Shown here: positions 7,565 to 13,795 of the stretch, one piece after another
Layout: each line of letters starts with the position of its first letter
Numbering within the stretch: the first letter of the stretch is position 1
Source: RGDT01 sp964630925
GTDB lineage: Bacteria > Planctomycetota > Planctomycetia > Gemmatales > Gemmataceae
Assembly (NCBI GenBank): GCA_964630925.1
Contig: CAZVZK010000208.1
Location: 1-14,942 of the forward strand
DNA: 14,942 nt
Direction: 5' to 3'
Position numbers and translations under genes: made by a program
Notes under the pieces: model-generated
Databases searched by the model: none
Seen by the model: the letters and a program-made list of their open reading frames with translations, nothing else
What the model was told of the DNA's origin: nothing

Positions 7565-7625
7565 CCAAGTCTCCCGGGGCGATGCCGCGCCCCCACGCCG
7601 CCAACCGTAGCGAGAGCGTCCAGCC

Positions 7626-9131
7626 GTGTCCGCACCCCCGCACCCCGAGACCAGCCGGATCGACAAGCTGCGGGCCATCGAGGCCCTAGGCATCGACCCG
7701 TGGGGGGCGAGGTTCGACGGGGCCACCCCCATCGGCGACATCCTCCAGCTCGACGCCGAGCGCCCCGAGGCCGAACGCCCACGCGTCAAGGCGGCGGGCC
7801 GCATCGTCCTCCGCCGCGACTCGGGCAAGGTCCACTGGATCGACCTGTGGGACTGGTCCACGCCTTTGCGGGCCAACCCGGCCACGGGCGAGATGGAGCG
7901 TGGCAAGATCCAGGTGATGGTGGGTCAGAAGCAGGTGGGCGAGGCCGGCTGGGCCCTGGCGCAGTGCCTCGACCTGGGCGACCTCGTCGGCGTCGAGGGC
8001 GGCTTCGGCAAGACACGCACCGGCGAGCCGACCATCTTCGCCGACAGGCTCACGTTCCTGACGAAGTCGATGCAGCCGCACCCGGACAAGTTCGCCGGGA
8101 TGAGCGACATCGAGTTCCGCCTGCGGCACCGCTACCTCGACCTGATTTACAACCCGGAGACGCTGGAGCGCGCCCGTAAGCGCGTCCTCATCCTGCGGAC
8201 GATCCGCCGTCATCTGGACGACCAGGGTTATTTCGAGGTGGAGACGCCGACGCTGCACGCCATCGCCGGCGGGGCGGCGGCGCGTCCGTTCACCACGCAC
8301 CACAACGCGCTGGACATCAAGCTGTTCCAGCGCATCGCCCTGGAGCTGCACCTGAAGCGGCTGCTGGTCGGCGGGATGGAGAAGGTGTACGAGATCGGGC
8401 GGGTGTTCCGCAACGAGGGGATCAGCCCGCGGCACAACCCCGAATTCACCATGCTCGAGCTGTACCAGGCGTACGGCGACTACCGCTCGATGATGGACCT
8501 GACCGAGGGCCTGATCGTCGCCTGCGTGCGGGCCATCGGCGACACGATGCAGCTGCCGTTCGCCGAGCACGTCATCGACTTCACGCCGCCGTGGCGGCGG
8601 GCGAAGTACGGCGACCTGTTCCTGGAGCACGTCGGCGTGAGCATGGGCGACACCGACGGGTGTCGGCGGATGGCCGAGCAGACGGGGTACAACCCCGAGG
8701 GCAAGCACCCGGACGTGATCGTGCACCACCTGTTCGAGACGAAGGTGGAGCCGGCGCTGCAGAACGCGGGGCAGCCGGTGTTCGTGTACGACTACCCGGC
8801 GGCGCTGTGCCCGCTCACCAAGCGGAAGCGGGACAACCCGGAGATCGCCGAGCGGTTCGAGCTGTACGTCCGCGGCATGGAGGTGGCGAACGCCTACACC
8901 GAGCTGAACGACCCGGTGACGCAGGAGCAGACGTTCCGCCAGCAGCTCGCGGGCATGAAGGAAGAGGACTCGATGGCGAAGATGGACGATGACTTCGTCC
9001 GCGCGCTGCGGCACGGCATGCCGCCGGCGGGCGGGCTGGGCATCGGCATCGACCGCCTGGTGATGCTGCTGACGAACACCCAGACGATCCGCGACGTGAT
9101 CCTGTTCCCTCTCCTCCGCCCCGAACGGTAG
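7626..9131 (+). CDS. lysS: Lysyl-tRNA synthetase, class II
   Basis: A 501-aa protein, the usual length for bacterial LysRS. It charges tRNA-Lys with lysine in the cytoplasm. The N-terminal OB-fold anticodon-binding domain spans about residues 50-150 (RVKAAGRIV ... WIDL ... GDLVGVEG). The catalytic domain shows motif 1 (YFEVETPTL), the GGAAARPFTTHHNALD segment, motif 2 (VYEIGRVFRNEGISPRHNPE, FRNE at 261-264), MEVANAYTELNDP, and motif 3 (GLGIGIDRL, about 470-477). The start is a GTG at 7626 with only a weak Shine-Dalgarno; no in-frame ATG offers a better N-terminus, and MSAPPHPETSRIDKL is a reasonable beginning. It follows its own promoter. From memory, lysS next to lolCE/lolD genes recurs in other phyla; that was not checked here. 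Confidence 0.97.
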   Translation: MSAPPHPETSRIDKLRAIEALGIDPWGARFDGATPIGDILQLDAERPEAERPRVKAAGRIVLRRDSGKVHWIDLWDWSTPLRANPATGEMERGKIQVMVGQKQVGEAGWALAQCLDLGDLVGVEGGFGKTRTGEPTIFADRLTFLTKSMQPHPDKFAGMSDIEFRLRHRYLDLIYNPETLERARKRVLILRTIRRHLDDQGYFEVETPTLHAIAGGAAARPFTTHHNALDIKLFQRIALELHLKRLLVGGMEKVYEIGRVFRNEGISPRHNPEFTMLELYQAYGDYRSMMDLTEGLIVACVRAIGDTMQLPFAEHVIDFTPPWRRAKYGDLFLEHVGVSMGDTDGCRRMAEQTGYNPEGKHPDVIVHHLFETKVEPALQNAGQPVFVYDYPAALCPLTKRKRDNPEIAERFELYVRGMEVANAYTELNDPVTQEQTFRQQLAGMKEEDSMAKMDDDFVRALRHGMPPAGGLGIGIDRLVMLLTNTQTIRDVILFPLLRPER

Positions 9132-9141
9132 CACCAGGCTG

Positions 9142-9248
9142 TCAGCTTTCAGCTATCAGCTGTCAGCTAACAGGAGACCGAAAGAGTAGCGTCACCCGGC
9201 CAGGACGGCCTTGTCCAGCTGAAAGCTGATAGCTGAAAGCTGATAGCT
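9142..9248. repeat. Inverted repeat built from heptamers TCAGCTN
   Basis: The left arm is four tandem heptamers of form TCAGCTN (9142-9169). The right arm is four AGCTGAW heptamers plus AGCT (9217-9248), the reverse complement of the same unit. The arms pair over 27 nt with one mismatch, around a 47-nt loop (9170-9216). The element fills most of the gap between lysS and the permease gene and ends a few bases before the latter's Shine-Dalgarno (GGAGG, 9251-9255). It could act as a dispersed repeat, an mRNA-stabilising hairpin or a terminator-like structure; no T tract follows. Confidence 0.93.
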
Positions 9249-9259
9249 ATGGAGGGTGC

Positions 9260-10711
9260 ATGTACAAGTGGCTTCTGTGCTGGCGCTACCTGCGGACGCG
9301 CTACCTGGCGCTGGCGTGCATCGTCAGCGTGATGCTGGGGGTCGCGACGCTCATCGTCGTCAACGGCATCATGGGCGGCTTCAGCGCCAAGCTGCGCGAG
9401 AAGCTGCACGGCCTGCTCTCGGACGTGGCCATCGAGTCGCGGGACTACAACGGCTTCGCCGGCCACGAGCGGATGATGGCGGTGATCCGCCACGACCCGT
9501 ACCTGTCGCGGCACGTGGAGGCGATGTCACCGACGCTGGAGATCTTCGCGATGCTCCAGCACACGGTGAACGGCCACCCGGTGGCGCGGGCGGTGAAGCT
9601 GATCGGCATCCGGCCCGAGGAGCGGGCGCGGGTGGGCGGCTTCGCCGAGCACTTGGCACGCGGAAAGAACAACCCCTCGTTCGAGCTGAGTGAGGAGGGG
9701 CGGAGGCGTTTCAACTTCAACAACCGCCGCCCGGAGCCGGTGCGGCTCCCCCTCCCCGAGGAGGTGCCGCTGAACCCGCTGCCGGGGGTGGTGTTCGAGA
9801 AGGAGCCGCCGCGGATGGTGCCGGGCGGCAAGCCGGCGCCGGAGCCCCCGGCCGCGCCGGACTTCGAGCCGGAGGGGGTGATCGTCGGCCACGCCATCGC
9901 GTGGTGGCGTCTGCCGAAGGAGGACGAGGACGGCAACAAGGAGTTCTGCGCGCTGCCGCCGGGTGAGGAGGTCGTCCTGACGACGATCTCCGGGGCGAGG
10001 ATGAGCCCGGTGGTCGCGCGGTTCGCCGTGGCGGACACGTTTAAGTCGGAGATGAGCGAGTACGACTCGAACTACGTCTTCGTCTCGCTGGAGTACCTCC
10101 AGAAGCTGCGGGCGATGGAGGGGCGGGTCACGAGCATCCAGGTGAAGTTGAAGGACGGGGCGCCCCGGAAGGACGTGGTGGAGCGGCTGAAGGAGCTGAT
10201 GGGCCCCGGCCTGCAGGTGCAGACGTGGGAGGACAAGCAGGGGCCGCTGCTGGCCGCGATCAGCGTGGAGAAGGGCATCCTCAATATCCTGCTGTTCCTG
10301 ATCATCGGCGTGGCGGGGTTCGGCATCCTGGCGATCTTCTCGATGATCGTGGTGGAGAAGACACGCGACATCGGCATCCTGAAGGCGCTGGGGGCGTCCA
10401 ACGGCGGCGTGCTCCAGATCTTCCTGGGCTACGGCCTGCTGCTGGGCGTGGTGGGGGCCATGATGGGGACGTTGATCGGGCTGTGGATCACGAACAACAT
10501 CAACGGCATCGAGTCGTGGCTGTCGTGGGCGACGGGCCTGGAGGTGTTCCCGCGGAACATCTACTACTTCGACTCGATCCCGACGGACGTGCAGACGTGG
10601 CACGTGGCGCTGATCAACCTGGGGTCGGTGGCGATCGCGGTGCTGTTCAGCGTCCTGCCGGCGCTGCGGGCGGCGTGGCTGCACCCGGTCAAGGCGCTCC
10701 GGTTCGAATAA
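9260..10711 (+). CDS. LolC/LolE-family ABC transporter permease
   Basis: A 483-aa membrane protein with FtsX/MacB-like topology. TM1 is at about residues 16-38; a large extracytoplasmic domain follows; then TM2 (about 340-365), TM3 (about 387-412) and TM4 (about 448-470). The cytoplasmic coupling loop VVEKTRDIGILKALGAS after TM2 and the C-terminus PALRAAWLHPVKALRFE are family signatures. LolC/E proteins extract lipoproteins from the inner membrane. This protein is longer than the usual ~400-415 aa, largely through a Pro-rich insert at about residues 137-206. The ATG at 9260 follows GGAGG with a short 4-nt spacer. The cognate ATPase is the next gene, and only one permease gene is present, so it may work as a homodimer (inference). 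A related lipoprotein or macrolide exporter is possible. Confidence 0.9.
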   Translation: MYKWLLCWRYLRTRYLALACIVSVMLGVATLIVVNGIMGGFSAKLREKLHGLLSDVAIESRDYNGFAGHERMMAVIRHDPYLSRHVEAMSPTLEIFAMLQHTVNGHPVARAVKLIGIRPEERARVGGFAEHLARGKNNPSFELSEEGRRRFNFNNRRPEPVRLPLPEEVPLNPLPGVVFEKEPPRMVPGGKPAPEPPAAPDFEPEGVIVGHAIAWWRLPKEDEDGNKEFCALPPGEEVVLTTISGARMSPVVARFAVADTFKSEMSEYDSNYVFVSLEYLQKLRAMEGRVTSIQVKLKDGAPRKDVVERLKELMGPGLQVQTWEDKQGPLLAAISVEKGILNILLFLIIGVAGFGILAIFSMIVVEKTRDIGILKALGASNGGVLQIFLGYGLLLGVVGAMMGTLIGLWITNNINGIESWLSWATGLEVFPRNIYYFDSIPTDVQTWHVALINLGSVAIAVLFSVLPALRAAWLHPVKALRFE

Positions 10712-10723
10712 ATGCAGAAGAGC

Positions 10724-10857
10724 TGTCCACGGATCACACGGAAGACACGGATGAAATCCGAAGCAAGAAGAGCAGCGGCAGAGGGGCGGTAGTCGAATGC
10801 CTGCTTGGGTCTGCTGTCTTTGGCTGTTATCCGTGTCTTCCGTGTGATCCGTGGACA
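10724..10857. repeat. Long perfect inverted repeat with 9-nt internal period
   Basis: The left arm 10724-10752 (begins TGTCCACGGATCACACGG) is perfectly complementary to the right arm 10829-10857 over 29 nt, around a 76-nt spacer. Each arm contains three tandem 9-nt units of form ACGGAWSAC, the last one truncated. Pairing extends outward imperfectly through GAAGAG/CTTCTTC with a one-base bulge. It occupies nearly all of the 174-nt gap between the permease and ATPase genes, so a joint transcript would carry a long hairpin between them. No flanking duplication or transposase is seen. Confidence 0.95.
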
Positions 10858-10885
10858 ACTTCTTCTCTTCCCGAGAGGACAGGCC

Positions 10886-11707
10886 ATGACGCATGAGTTC
10901 CCGCTGCTGGCGGCCCGCGGCCTGCACAAGGCCTACCGCCGACACAAGGAAGAAGTGCCCGTCCTCAACGGGCTCGACATCGACATCTACAAGGGCGAGT
11001 CCGTCTGCGTCCTGGGCCAGTCCGGCTCGGGGAAATCGACGCTCCTGCACCTGCTCGGCACGCTCGACCAGCCCGATCAGGGCAGCGTGCTGCTCGAGGG
11101 CGAGCGCATCGACAACGTGCCGGCGGCCCGGCGCGACGCCCTGCGGAACGCGACGTTCGGGTTCATCTTCCAGTTCTACCACCTGCTGCCGGAGCTGTCG
11201 GCGTTGGAGAACGTGATGACGCCGGCGCTCATCCGCACCTCCCTGTTGGGCTACCTGTGGGGCGGCGGTGCCCTGCGCAAGAAGGCATCGGAATTGCTGG
11301 ACCGCGTGGGGCTGTCGCACCGAATGCACCACAGGCCATGCGAGCTGTCCGGCGGCGAGATGCAGCGCGTGGCCATCGCCCGGGCACTCATGGGCGGGCC
11401 GAGGATCCTGCTGGCGGACGAGCCGACGGGGAACCTGGACGAGGAGAAAGGGTACGAGATCGTGGGGCTGCTCCGCGGGTTGAACCGGCAGGAGGGGCTG
11501 ACTATGATCATGGTGACCCACAACCGCGACCTCGTGGCCCCGACGGACCGCGTGGTGCGGCTGGTGAAGGGGAAGGTCGAGGTGGCCGCGCCGCCGGCAC
11601 CGCCGCAGACGGTGCTGCCTCCCCCCGCCGGGGCGGTGCGCGGGGCGGTGCTGGAGCCGGTACGGCTCGACGCCCCGCTGGAGCCGCAACGCCGCCCGGC
11701 CCCCTGA
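10886..11707 (+). CDS. lolD: LolD-like ABC transporter ATP-binding protein
   Basis: A 273-aa protein. The ATG at 10886 has AGAGGA (10874-10879) 6 nt upstream; a longer in-frame GTG start (10805) would run through the inverted repeat and is rejected. ATPase motifs: Walker A GQSGSGKST (44-52), Q-loop Gln96 in FIFQFYHLLPELSALENV, signature LSGGE (154-158), Walker B ILLADEP (Asp178, Glu179), and H-loop His212 in MVTHN. The FQFYHLLPEL and GNLD patterns fit the LolD/MacB/FtsE group. It would power the permease at 9260, probably to release lipoproteins. Oddity: a 40-residue Ala/Pro-rich tail (234-273) beyond the normal domain end. Two ATPases and two permeases per transporter are expected from the family. 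Confidence 0.9.
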   Translation: MTHEFPLLAARGLHKAYRRHKEEVPVLNGLDIDIYKGESVCVLGQSGSGKSTLLHLLGTLDQPDQGSVLLEGERIDNVPAARRDALRNATFGFIFQFYHLLPELSALENVMTPALIRTSLLGYLWGGGALRKKASELLDRVGLSHRMHHRPCELSGGEMQRVAIARALMGGPRILLADEPTGNLDEEKGYEIVGLLRGLNRQEGLTMIMVTHNRDLVAPTDRVVRLVKGKVEVAAPPAPPQTVLPPPAGAVRGAVLEPVRLDAPLEPQRRPAP

Positions 11708-11737
11708 TCGCCCGCTCTTTCAACGGGACGGTAGACA

Positions 11738-12592
11738 ATGGGCGTCGTGAACATGAACGGCAAGATCGTCGCGCCCGGGGAGGCGACGGTCAACGTCTAC
11801 GACCACGGGCTGCTGTACGGCGACGGGGTGTTCGAGGGCATCCGCATCTACTCCGGCAAGGTCTTCCGCCTCCACGAGCACATCGAACGCCTGTACGAGA
11901 GCGCCAAGCACATCCTGCTGGAGATCCCCTGGCCGGCCCAGAAGATGATCGAGGAGACCGAACGCACCACGAAGGAGAGCGGGCTGAAGGACGGCTACAT
12001 ACGACTCGTGGTGACGCGCGGCGCGGGGTCGCTGGGCCTGGACCCGGACAAGTGTTCTGACCCACAGGTCATCATCATCTGCGACACGATCAGCCTGTAC
12101 CCGGCGAAGCTGTACGAGGACGGGCTGGAGATCATCACGTCGTCGTTCATCCGGGCGCACCCGAACACGATCAGCCCGCGCGTGAAGTCGCTGAACTACC
12201 TGAACAACATCCTGGCGAAGATCGAGGCGACGCGGGCGGGGTGCAAGGAGGCGCTGATGCTGAACCACGTCGGCGAGGTGGCCGAGTGCACCGCCGATAA
12301 CGTGTTCCTCGTCAAGCATGGCGTGCTGAGGACGCCGCCCATCTCGGCGGGCATCCTGGAGGGGATCACGCGGAACACGGTGATCGAGCTGGCGAAGGCG
12401 GCGGGGGTGGAGGTGCAGGAGATCGCCCTGACGCGGCACGACGTGTACTCGGCGGACGAGATGTTCCTGACGGGCACGGGCGCCGAGATCATCCCGGTGG
12501 TGAAGGTGGATGGCCGGATGATCGGGACGGGCAAGCCTGGGCCGATGACGGGCCAGCTGCGCGAGCGGTTCCACGTCCTCGTGCGGTGCTGA
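11738..12592 (+). CDS. ilvE: Branched-chain amino acid aminotransferase-like PLP enzyme (class IV)
   Basis: A 284-aa protein of fold-type IV, the normal size for IlvE. Class IV hallmarks are YDHGLLYGDGVFEGIR near residues 20-36, the catalytic PLP lysine in SPRVKSLNYLNNI (Lys150), and the EVAECTADNVFLV segment with the conserved Glu and Asn. It would transfer the amino group between glutamate and branched-chain 2-oxoacids, the last step of Val/Leu/Ile synthesis. The ATG at 11738 is preceded by a weak GGGA (11725-11728); an in-frame ATG at 11753 is an alternative start. It lies 30 nt after the ATPase gene and may be cotranscribed. D-amino-acid transaminase and aminodeoxychorismate lyase share the fold, so exact substrate specificity is less certain than the family. 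Confidence 0.85.
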   Translation: MGVVNMNGKIVAPGEATVNVYDHGLLYGDGVFEGIRIYSGKVFRLHEHIERLYESAKHILLEIPWPAQKMIEETERTTKESGLKDGYIRLVVTRGAGSLGLDPDKCSDPQVIIICDTISLYPAKLYEDGLEIITSSFIRAHPNTISPRVKSLNYLNNILAKIEATRAGCKEALMLNHVGEVAECTADNVFLVKHGVLRTPPISAGILEGITRNTVIELAKAAGVEVQEIALTRHDVYSADEMFLTGTGAEIIPVVKVDGRMIGTGKPGPMTGQLRERFHVLVRC

Positions 12593-12599
12593 GTGAGGC

Positions 12600-12609
12600 G
12601 GAAGAGAAG
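12600..12609 (+). repeat. 10-bp direct repeat, left (putative target-site duplication)
   Basis: GGAAGAGAAG, eight bases after the ilvE stop. An exact copy at 12710-12719 abuts the other end of the 100-bp element. Confidence 0.8.
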
Positions 12610-12709
12610 CAGGGCAGATCGGGAGTCGAGATGAGGGTGGATCGCGTGGCATGCGGACGCGCACCCCTGAAGGGGTGGGCGTCCGCATGCCGACAACCGA
12701 TCTGCCCTG
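12610..12709. mobile_element. 100-bp MITE-like element with terminal inverted repeats
   Basis: The ends are perfect 13-bp inverted repeats: CAGGGCAGATCGG at 12610-12622 and its reverse complement at 12697-12709. Pairing continues to 19 bp with two mismatches (12623-12628 with 12691-12696). Exact 10-bp direct repeats (GGAAGAGAAG) abut both ends with no gap. Inside, 12648-12691 forms a strong hairpin: 13 bp (GGCATGCGGACGC), one G-G mismatch, 6 bp (CACCCC), TGAA tetraloop. There is no coding capacity, so it would depend on a transposase elsewhere. The combination of precise inverted ends and a precise duplication is what supports a mobile element over a plain hairpin; copies elsewhere in the genome cannot be seen from here. 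Confidence 0.7.
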
Positions 12710-12719
12710 GGAAGAGAAG
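12710..12719 (+). repeat. 10-bp direct repeat, right (putative target-site duplication)
   Basis: GGAAGAGAAG, identical to 12600-12609. It also forms the 5' base of the terminator hairpin that follows. Confidence 0.8.
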
Positions 12720-12752
12720 GCAAGCCACTGATCCGTGGCTTGCCTTCTGTTC
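12711..12752. terminator. Terminator-like hairpin between convergent genes
   Basis: The stem AGAAGGCAAGCCAC (12715-12728) pairs perfectly with GTGGCTTGCCTTCT (12735-12748) around the loop TGATCC. Three more pairs (12711-12713 with 12750-12752) follow one G-G mismatch. It lies between the ends of ilvE (+) and the sigma-factor gene (-), where a bidirectional terminator is expected. The T tract is weak on both strands, so termination strength is uncertain. Confidence 0.72.
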
Positions 12753-12759
12753 CGTCTTG

Positions 12760-13527
12760 TCACTCGCCTATGCCCTTGCCCTCGCGCCACTTCTCCACCG
12801 CCTCCTTGCAGTAGGCGTGCAGCTCCAGCTCGATCAGCTCCTCCTCGACCGCGTCCGGGTCGGGGTCCTTCAGCGTCGCCGCCACCTCCCGAAGCAGCAC
12901 CGCCGCGAATTTCTCGCGGGCCAGGTGCAGCCACTTCCGCACCCAGTCGGCGGTGATCGGCTTGCCCATCTGCTTCGTCAGCGCCTCCGCCATCTCGTGC
13001 GAACGCGCGTCCGGCTGCGACGCCCGCATCCGCAGCACCGTGTGCATCGGCCGGCCCGACTTGCGTTCGTCGGCGGCCAGCGCCTCCCAGCAGCGGTTGA
13101 GCAGCTCGTCCCGCCACGCCTTGGCGAAGCCGGCGTCCGGCTCCGGCATCGACGAGGCCTCGTCCGCCGGCTCCGGGGCGTCGGGCGACACGTTGGGCAG
13201 CCGGCGCTTCCTCTTCTTGTGCTGGTCGAGGACCAGGTGGTAGATGGCGGTCTTGAGCAGGTCGCGGAAGCGGCCCTTCTCCGGGTTGGCGTTCTTGAAG
13301 TCGCCGCGGAGGAAGCGGACGGAGAAGTCCTGCCAAACGTCCTCGGCGGCGTCGGCGTCGTTGAGGCAGGCGCGGAGGTAGCGGTAGACCGCCGGCCGGT
13401 AGCGGGCGAGGATGGCGGACTGGGCGGCGCGGGCGCCGTCGGAGCCGTCGTTGGCGGTGATCAGCACCGGCCAGAGGGTCTCGATCTGGCTGAGGTGCCG
13501 TCCGGCGGCGGAGTTCTCTTCGCTCAT
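12760..13527 (-). CDS. ECF-like RNA polymerase sigma-70 family factor
   Basis: A 255-aa protein read from the ATG at 13527 down to the TGA at 12762-12760. Region 2 is clear at about residues 41-110: ARYRPAVYRYLRACLNDADAAEDVWQDFSVRFLRG, then the GRFRDLLKTAIYHLVLDQHKKRKRR part that contacts promoter DNA. A Pro/Glu/Asp-rich linker (about 111-135) follows. A divergent helix-turn-helix-like region 4 (about 177-220, EMAEALTKQMGKPITADWVRKWLHLAREK) replaces the usual compact region 4.2. It is longer than a typical ECF factor (~180-200 aa). No anti-sigma gene is adjacent; downstream is the convergent ilvE and upstream a divergent HD gene. No clear Shine-Dalgarno or promoter was recognised. Family call is good; subgroup and regulon are unknown. 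Confidence 0.85.
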   Translation of the reverse strand: MSEENSAAGRHLSQIETLWPVLITANDGSDGARAAQSAILARYRPAVYRYLRACLNDADAAEDVWQDFSVRFLRGDFKNANPEKGRFRDLLKTAIYHLVLDQHKKRKRRLPNVSPDAPEPADEASSMPEPDAGFAKAWRDELLNRCWEALAADERKSGRPMHTVLRMRASQPDARSHEMAEALTKQMGKPITADWVRKWLHLAREKFAAVLLREVAATLKDPDPDAVEEELIELELHAYCKEAVEKWREGKGIGE

Positions 13528-13627
13528 GTTGGTACCACAGCGGGGATGAGAGGATTACCCGCCATCGTACAGGGCATGTGGGCGGAGTGGGAGGGGATTT
13601 CCGGGCCCTGGAGCGTGGGCGGATCAA

Positions 13628-13657
13628 GGCGAGCGGGGCCGCGTCAGCGCCCCGAGT
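13628..13657 (+). repeat. 30-nt GC-rich direct repeat, copy 1
   Basis: Identical over 30 nt to 13682-13711, 54 nt downstream. Each copy can fold as CGGGGC ... GCCCCG with two inner GC pairs and a GTCA loop. Confidence 0.92.
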
Positions 13658-13681
13658 TGGAGCTTCAGCGGCTCTGGATCG

Positions 13682-13711
13682 GGCGAGCGGGGCCGCGTCA
13701 GCGCCCCGAGT
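13682..13711 (+). repeat. 30-nt GC-rich direct repeat, copy 2
   Basis: Second exact copy of the hairpin-forming repeat in the 268-nt divergent intergenic region (13528-13795). Both copies are preceded by a GGATC sequence at slightly different spacing, so the repeated unit is somewhat longer but imperfect. No gene is supported in this region. Confidence 0.92.
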
Positions 13712-13736
13712 GAACAGCGTGATCGCCGTTGGGCGG

Positions 13737-13765
13737 TTGACACCACCGCGCCGTTTCGGTGAGAT
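13737..13765 (+). promoter_or_regulatory. Possible promoter for the HD-GNAT pair
   Basis: A perfect TTGACA (13737-13742) is followed after 17 nt by TGAGAT (13760-13765), which matches only three of six -10 positions. The place is right, 31 nt before the HD gene's ATG, but the -10 box is poor. Confidence 0.4.
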
Positions 13766-13795
13766 GTTGGTATCCGCTGTTCTGGAGCAGCCGCG

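Noticed and set aside
7565..7625. T-box or riboswitch in the lysS leader
   Set aside because: The leader is only about 55 nt, with a 6-bp hairpin and no T-box core, so it is too short for a known aptamer.
9132..9259. CRISPR array
   Set aside because: The heptamers are contiguous with no spacers and form inverted arms, and there are no cas genes.
10805..10885. GTG-initiated N-terminal extension of the LolD-like protein
   Set aside because: It is read through the right arm of the inverted repeat (VIRVFRVIRG); homologous LolD proteins begin near the internal ATG at 10886, which has a good Shine-Dalgarno.
9527..11689. 720-codon open frame on the minus strand
   Set aside because: It lies antisense to the permease and ATPase, whose motifs are unambiguous. 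Its composition is Gln/His/Arg-rich shadow, and it runs through the inverted repeat.
12586..13713. 375-codon plus-strand open frame over the sigma-factor gene
   Set aside because: The minus-strand frame shows clear sigma region 2; this one is its antisense shadow and starts inside the ilvE end and the MITE-like element.
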